Positions 13,540 to 15,109 of a stretch of 15,109 nt of DNA are shown piece after piece. The notes under the pieces are model-generated. The model searched no databases. It had not been told where the DNA came from and saw only the letters and a list, made by a program, of their open reading frames with translations. Both the position numbers and the translations under genes were made by a program. The stretch lies in NCBI GenBank assembly GCA_964560325.1, contig CAZLLV010000046.1, positions 1-15,109 on the forward strand, read 5' to 3'. Numbering within the stretch: the stretch's first letter is position 1; each line of letters opens with the position of its first letter. The DNA comes from CAZLLV01 sp964560325 (GTDB lineage: Bacteria; Acidobacteriota; Thermoanaerobaculia; Multivoradales; DATKCC01).

Positions 13540-13953
13540 TCAGCTCCGGGACGGGTCCTCGACCGTCAGGCCCTCGAACCACTGTCGGTAGAAACCGCGG
13601 TCGCGGGTGAGGAGCTCCTTCGCTTGGTGGCGTGCGTGGGTGCCTATCAGGAAGTCGGAGACGATTCTGTCCCGCGAGCCACCGCCGTCCCTGTAGTCAC
13701 GCCACATACGACCGGCCTCTGAAAGTACCCGGCGATCGGAGGCGACGAGCTCGATCCCGAGATCTCCTAGAAACCGGTCGAGACGTTCTCGGTTGCCCCG
13801 GAAGGCCGCGCCGAGCTCGGCATAGACGATCTCCGAGACCACCAGAGAGCCAGCGCGACCGGCACGTGCCAGGACATCGGCTGATACTTCGCCGAATGGC
13901 GAGCCGGATGCCAACAGATCGAGCAGGATGTTCGTGTCCAGCGCCGTCGTCAC
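13540..13953 (-). CDS. vapC: VapC-type PIN-domain ribonuclease toxin
   Basis: 137 residues from GTG 13953, overlapping the antitoxin stop by 4 nt (GTGA). The PIN fold carries the acidic metal-binding set: D6 (L-D-T-N-I-L), E46 (S-E-I-V-Y-A-E-L), D100 (S-D-F-L-I-G-T-H-A) and D118 (L-L-T-R-D-R-G-F-Y). Family members cut tRNA, rRNA or mRNA when released from VapB and so arrest growth. Length and gene order (antitoxin first) fit VapBC. The whole unit has visibly lower GC than the genes to its left, suggesting acquisition. RNA target cannot be told from sequence. Confidence 0.9.
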   Translation of the reverse strand: MTTALDTNILLDLLASGSPFGEVSADVLARAGRAGSLVVSEIVYAELGAAFRGNRERLDRFLGDLGIELVASDRRVLSEAGRMWRDYRDGGGSRDRIVSDFLIGTHARHQAKELLTRDRGFYRQWFEGLTVEDPSRS

Positions 13954-14168
13954 CGGGCGCCCCGCAGCCGGTTCACGAAGTCGTCCACTGGCTCATCGAG
14001 CTCGAGGACACCGCGCCAGCGATCGATCGCCTCCCTGTTGTCCGCCTTCCGCAGACGCAGAGAGTCCCCTTCCACCTGGAACTCCAGCTCGGTACCGGTA
14101 CGAATGCCGAGAGCATCCCGCACCTTCTTCGGAATCGTGATCTGTCCTTTACTCGTGACAGCAGCCAT
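13950..14168 (-). CDS. vapB: AbrB/MazE-type (VapB) antitoxin
   Basis: 72 residues from ATG 14168, preceded on the minus strand by GGAGGGAGGAGTAAGG. The N-terminal half is a SpoVT/AbrB swapped-hairpin DNA-binding domain: V-T-S-K-G-Q-I-T-I-P-K-K-V-R-D-A-L-G-I at 4-22, then G-T-E-L-E-F-Q-V-E-G-D-S-L-R-L. The C-terminal tail (about 45-72, W-R-G-V-L-E-L-D-E-P-V-D-D-F-V) is the usual toxin-binding part. It would neutralise the PIN toxin and repress its own promoter; a perfect palindrome (14185-14199) lies just before the ribosome-binding site. Overlap with vapC is GTGA. Confidence 0.9.
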   Translation of the reverse strand: MAAVTSKGQITIPKKVRDALGIRTGTELEFQVEGDSLRLRKADNREAIDRWRGVLELDEPVDDFVNRLRGAR

Positions 14169-14184
14169 CCTTACTCCTCCCTCC

Positions 14185-14199
14185 TTACCGACATGGTAA
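14185..14199 (-). promoter_or_regulatory. Palindrome likely serving as the vapBC operator
   Basis: TTACC-GACAT-GGTAA is a perfect 5-5-5 inverted repeat directly upstream of the vapB ribosome-binding site. It overlaps a minus-strand TACCAT that could be a -10 box. AbrB-type antitoxins usually autoregulate at such sites. Confidence 0.5.
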
Positions 14200-14280
14200 C
14201 ACCGTCGACGCCGATCTGGAGCCGGAGGAGTCCGTACCGCCTCTTCCGGCCCGTCGCGGCTCCGGTGAGACGACGGCTCG

Positions 14281-14298
14281 ACTTTTTGGGTCAAAAGT
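14281..14298 (+). promoter_or_regulatory. AT-rich palindrome before the small RHH operon
   Basis: ACTTTT-TGGGTC-AAAAGT is a perfect 6-bp inverted repeat in an otherwise GC-rich region, one base short of the AGGAGG of the 35-residue ORF. It fits an operator or promoter element. It differs in sequence from the vapBC palindrome. Confidence 0.45.
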
Positions 14299-14310
14299 AG
14301 GAGGATTCGG

Positions 14311-14418
14311 ATGGCTGCAGTTTCGGCCGACAAGACCGCATCGACCGTCCGTGGTTTCGTCGTCGATCGGCACTATCTGGAGATCGAGTTTCCGTTGGAG
14401 GAGAACCGACATGGCTGA
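14311..14418 (+). CDS. 35-residue ORF of unknown function, first gene of the small operon
   Basis: ATG 14311 follows a perfect AGGAGG (14299-14304) with 6-nt spacing; the frame ends at TGA 14416-14418 and overlaps the next gene by 8 nt. The peptide opens M-A-A-V-S-A-D-K-T-A-S-T-V and ends E-I-E-F-P-L-E-E-N-R-H-G, with a middle G-F-V-V-D-R-H-Y-L-E-I that could be two beta-strands. No signal peptide or membrane segment. It may be a real small protein, a leader that couples translation to the downstream gene, or the remnant of a longer gene. No family is recognised; the case rests on the ribosome-binding site and the overlap. Confidence 0.5.
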   Translation: MAAVSADKTASTVRGFVVDRHYLEIEFPLEENRHG

Positions 14419-14737
14419 GAACGTGGAACGGCTTGCCGAGAAGTTGGGCGCCCGGGTAGCGGGAGAGGTGCCGGAGTATTCGGCCGGCGCGTTCGGAGTC
14501 GCCGCTCTGGCCAAGGGGCTTCGCGAACGTCTGGAACCGAGCTCCGGGAAGCGCCCGGGGCGGCCCACGAATCCGTCGTGGAGCCGACGGCCGAAGGTTC
14601 CGATGACACCGGAGACGGAAGCCCGACTCCAGGAGCTCGCGCGCCTGCTCAGCGACGACCGGCGGAAGGTGAGCCCGATGCAGGTCGCCGGCGAGATCCT
14701 GGAACGGGCGTTGGCGGCCTACGGCCACTCCCGCTGA
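14411..14737 (+). CDS. Small basic protein with ribbon-helix-helix-like C-terminus
   Basis: 108 residues from ATG 14411, 6 nt after GGAGGAGA (14397-14404). Residues 1-42 are a helical segment (V-E-R-L-A-E-K-L-G-A, then A-A-L-A-K-G-L-R-E-R-L). A basic Pro-rich linker follows (K-R-P-G-R-P-T-N-P-S-W-S-R-R-P, 48-61), with an AT-hook-like core. The C-terminus K-V-P-M-T-P-E-T-E-A-R-L-Q-E-L-A (62-77) and S-P-M-Q-V-A-G-E-I-L-E-R-A-L (88-101) has the strand-helix-helix pattern of ribbon-helix-helix regulators and antitoxins. DNA binding is likely. It is divergent from vapBC and co-translated with the 35-residue ORF, so it could be a second antitoxin-like regulator. No exact family is recognised. Confidence 0.65.
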   Translation: MAENVERLAEKLGARVAGEVPEYSAGAFGVAALAKGLRERLEPSSGKRPGRPTNPSWSRRPKVPMTPETEARLQELARLLSDDRRKVSPMQVAGEILERALAAYGHSR

Positions 14738-14774
14738 GGAACGGTCGGATAGAGCAACGTCCCTCCGCCGGGCC

Positions 14775-14793
14775 GGTGCGACACGGTCGCACC
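14775..14793 (+). terminator. 8-bp hairpin after the small operon
   Basis: GGTGCGAC (14775-14782) pairs perfectly with GTCGCACC (14786-14793) around a 3-nt loop, 37 nt after the RHH-like gene. It is followed by CCTACGCGCTCTTCTC, which is pyrimidine-rich but not a T-run. Confidence 0.4.
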
Positions 14794-14840
14794 CCTACGC
14801 GCTCTTCTCATCCACCACCCCCGCCGAAGGGCGTTCGGTC

Positions 14841-15000
14841 GGGGCGGGGGGCTCCCGACCGAGGGCGCCTGAACCGACCCCGCTCTGCGGCGGGTCGGCG
14901 GGCACCGATCCTCACGCGGGGAGGTTCTGACGAAGCGGGCGCCTACGGTTCCCTGCTCCGACGAGCGCCCGCTGTCCCTCGGCCGGGAGCCCCCCGCCCC
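14841..15000. repeat. 25-bp imperfect inverted repeat enclosing inner hairpins
   Basis: 14841-14865 pairs with 14976-15000 at 24 of 25 positions (one A-C mismatch at 14858/14983). The 110-nt interior holds a 9-bp hairpin with one bulged C (14874-14898) and a perfect 9-bp repeat AGCGGGCGC (14934-14942 with 14965-14973), giving a closed multi-branch fold. GGGCGCCT occurs twice (14863-14870 and 14937-14944). The left arm can instead fold locally (14835-14843 with 14854-14862). No target duplication is seen around it. A structured RNA, a MITE-like element or a fold-back artefact are all possible. Confidence 0.5.
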
Positions 15001-15109
15001 CCCCGGACGCCCCGCGCCCCCCGCCGCGCCCACCACGGGCCCCCCCCACGCCCCCCCCCCGATACATCGCGGCGCGCAGGATGACAAAGGGAGTTAAAAC
15101 CCGGCACCC

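Larger units (their letters stand above)
14738..15109. other. Gene-free, hairpin-dense region ending in C-rich, contig-end-like sequence
   Basis: No credible coding sequence on either strand; the open frames are Gly/Pro/Arg low-complexity shadows. It holds hairpins at 14775-14793, 14835-14862 and 14874-14898 and the long inverted repeat at 14841-15000. From about 14990 to 15060 the plus strand is nearly all C, with runs of up to about ten, then changes abruptly to ordinary mixed sequence for the last 49 bases. That suggests a low-quality read end or assembly edge. Confidence 0.55.

Noticed and set aside
13095..13610. Plus-strand open frame across the gap after the anti-sigma gene
   Set aside because: Begins inside rskA-like coding sequence, is Arg/Pro/Gly-rich, and overlaps vapC on the other strand; no ribosome-binding site.
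14719..15087. Minus-strand open frame over the terminal C-rich region
   Set aside because: Gly/Pro/Arg low-complexity product that depends on homopolymer runs of doubtful quality.
1..15109. tRNA, rRNA, CRISPR arrays, insertion sequences or phage genes
   Set aside because: No repeat-spacer pattern, tRNA-like arms with T-loop, transposase or integrase motif was found on either strand.

Overview
This is a high-GC bacterial window (roughly 70% GC by eye) from a Gram-negative-type cell: it encodes lipoproteins, Sec signal peptides and envelope proteins. The MglB/MglA polarity pair, the DUF3108, DUF4331 and DUF4198 proteins and the codon use fit a soil or sediment lineage such as Acidobacteriota (Thermoanaerobaculia-like) or a Myxococcota relative. 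That placement is inference; there is no rRNA or other marker to settle it. The last ~100 bases turn into C-runs and look like the end of an assembly.

Layout. (1) 1-156, minus: N-terminus of a P1/DmpA-family peptidase, divergent from a DUF2318-like membrane-anchored protein (236-718). (2) 783-6271, plus: a tightly packed run of mglB, mglA, a TPR protein, yvcK/cofD-like, a glmU-like uridylyltransferase lacking the acetyltransferase half, and glmS. It joins a polarity GTPase module to UDP-GlcNAc supply and a UDP-sugar-binding regulator, and ends in a strong inverted repeat overlapping the glmS stop. (3) 6341-7027: a secreted DUF3108 protein. (4) 7136-9204: a Cu/Zn superoxide dismutase lipoprotein followed, with a 4-nt overlap and an apparent CTG start, by a sialidase/BNR-fold lipoprotein with a C-x-C-C motif. 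(5) 9300-11683: exported DUF4331 and DUF4198 proteins, overlapping by 4 nt, with a perfect 16-bp hairpin at the junction. (6) 11741-13164: an ECF sigma factor and its membrane anti-sigma factor (zinc anti-sigma plus RskA domain), overlapping by 4 nt.

(7) 13165-15109 is the accessory end. A gene-free stretch with hairpins (13165-13539) precedes a vapBC-type toxin-antitoxin pair on the minus strand (13540-14168). Divergent from it is a small plus-strand operon: a 35-residue ORF with a perfect ribosome-binding site (14311-14418) overlapping a 108-residue protein with a ribbon-helix-helix-like C-terminus (14411-14737). Each divergent unit has its own short palindrome next to its start. Beyond this lies a gene-free, hairpin-dense region dominated by a 25-bp inverted repeat (24/25 paired) enclosing two inner hairpins (14841-15000), which is either a structured RNA or mobile element, or a contig-end artefact.

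The least-explained parts are the divergent small operon with the structured DNA after it, the DUF4331/DUF4198 junction hairpin, and the mglBA-TPR-yvcK-glm cluster.
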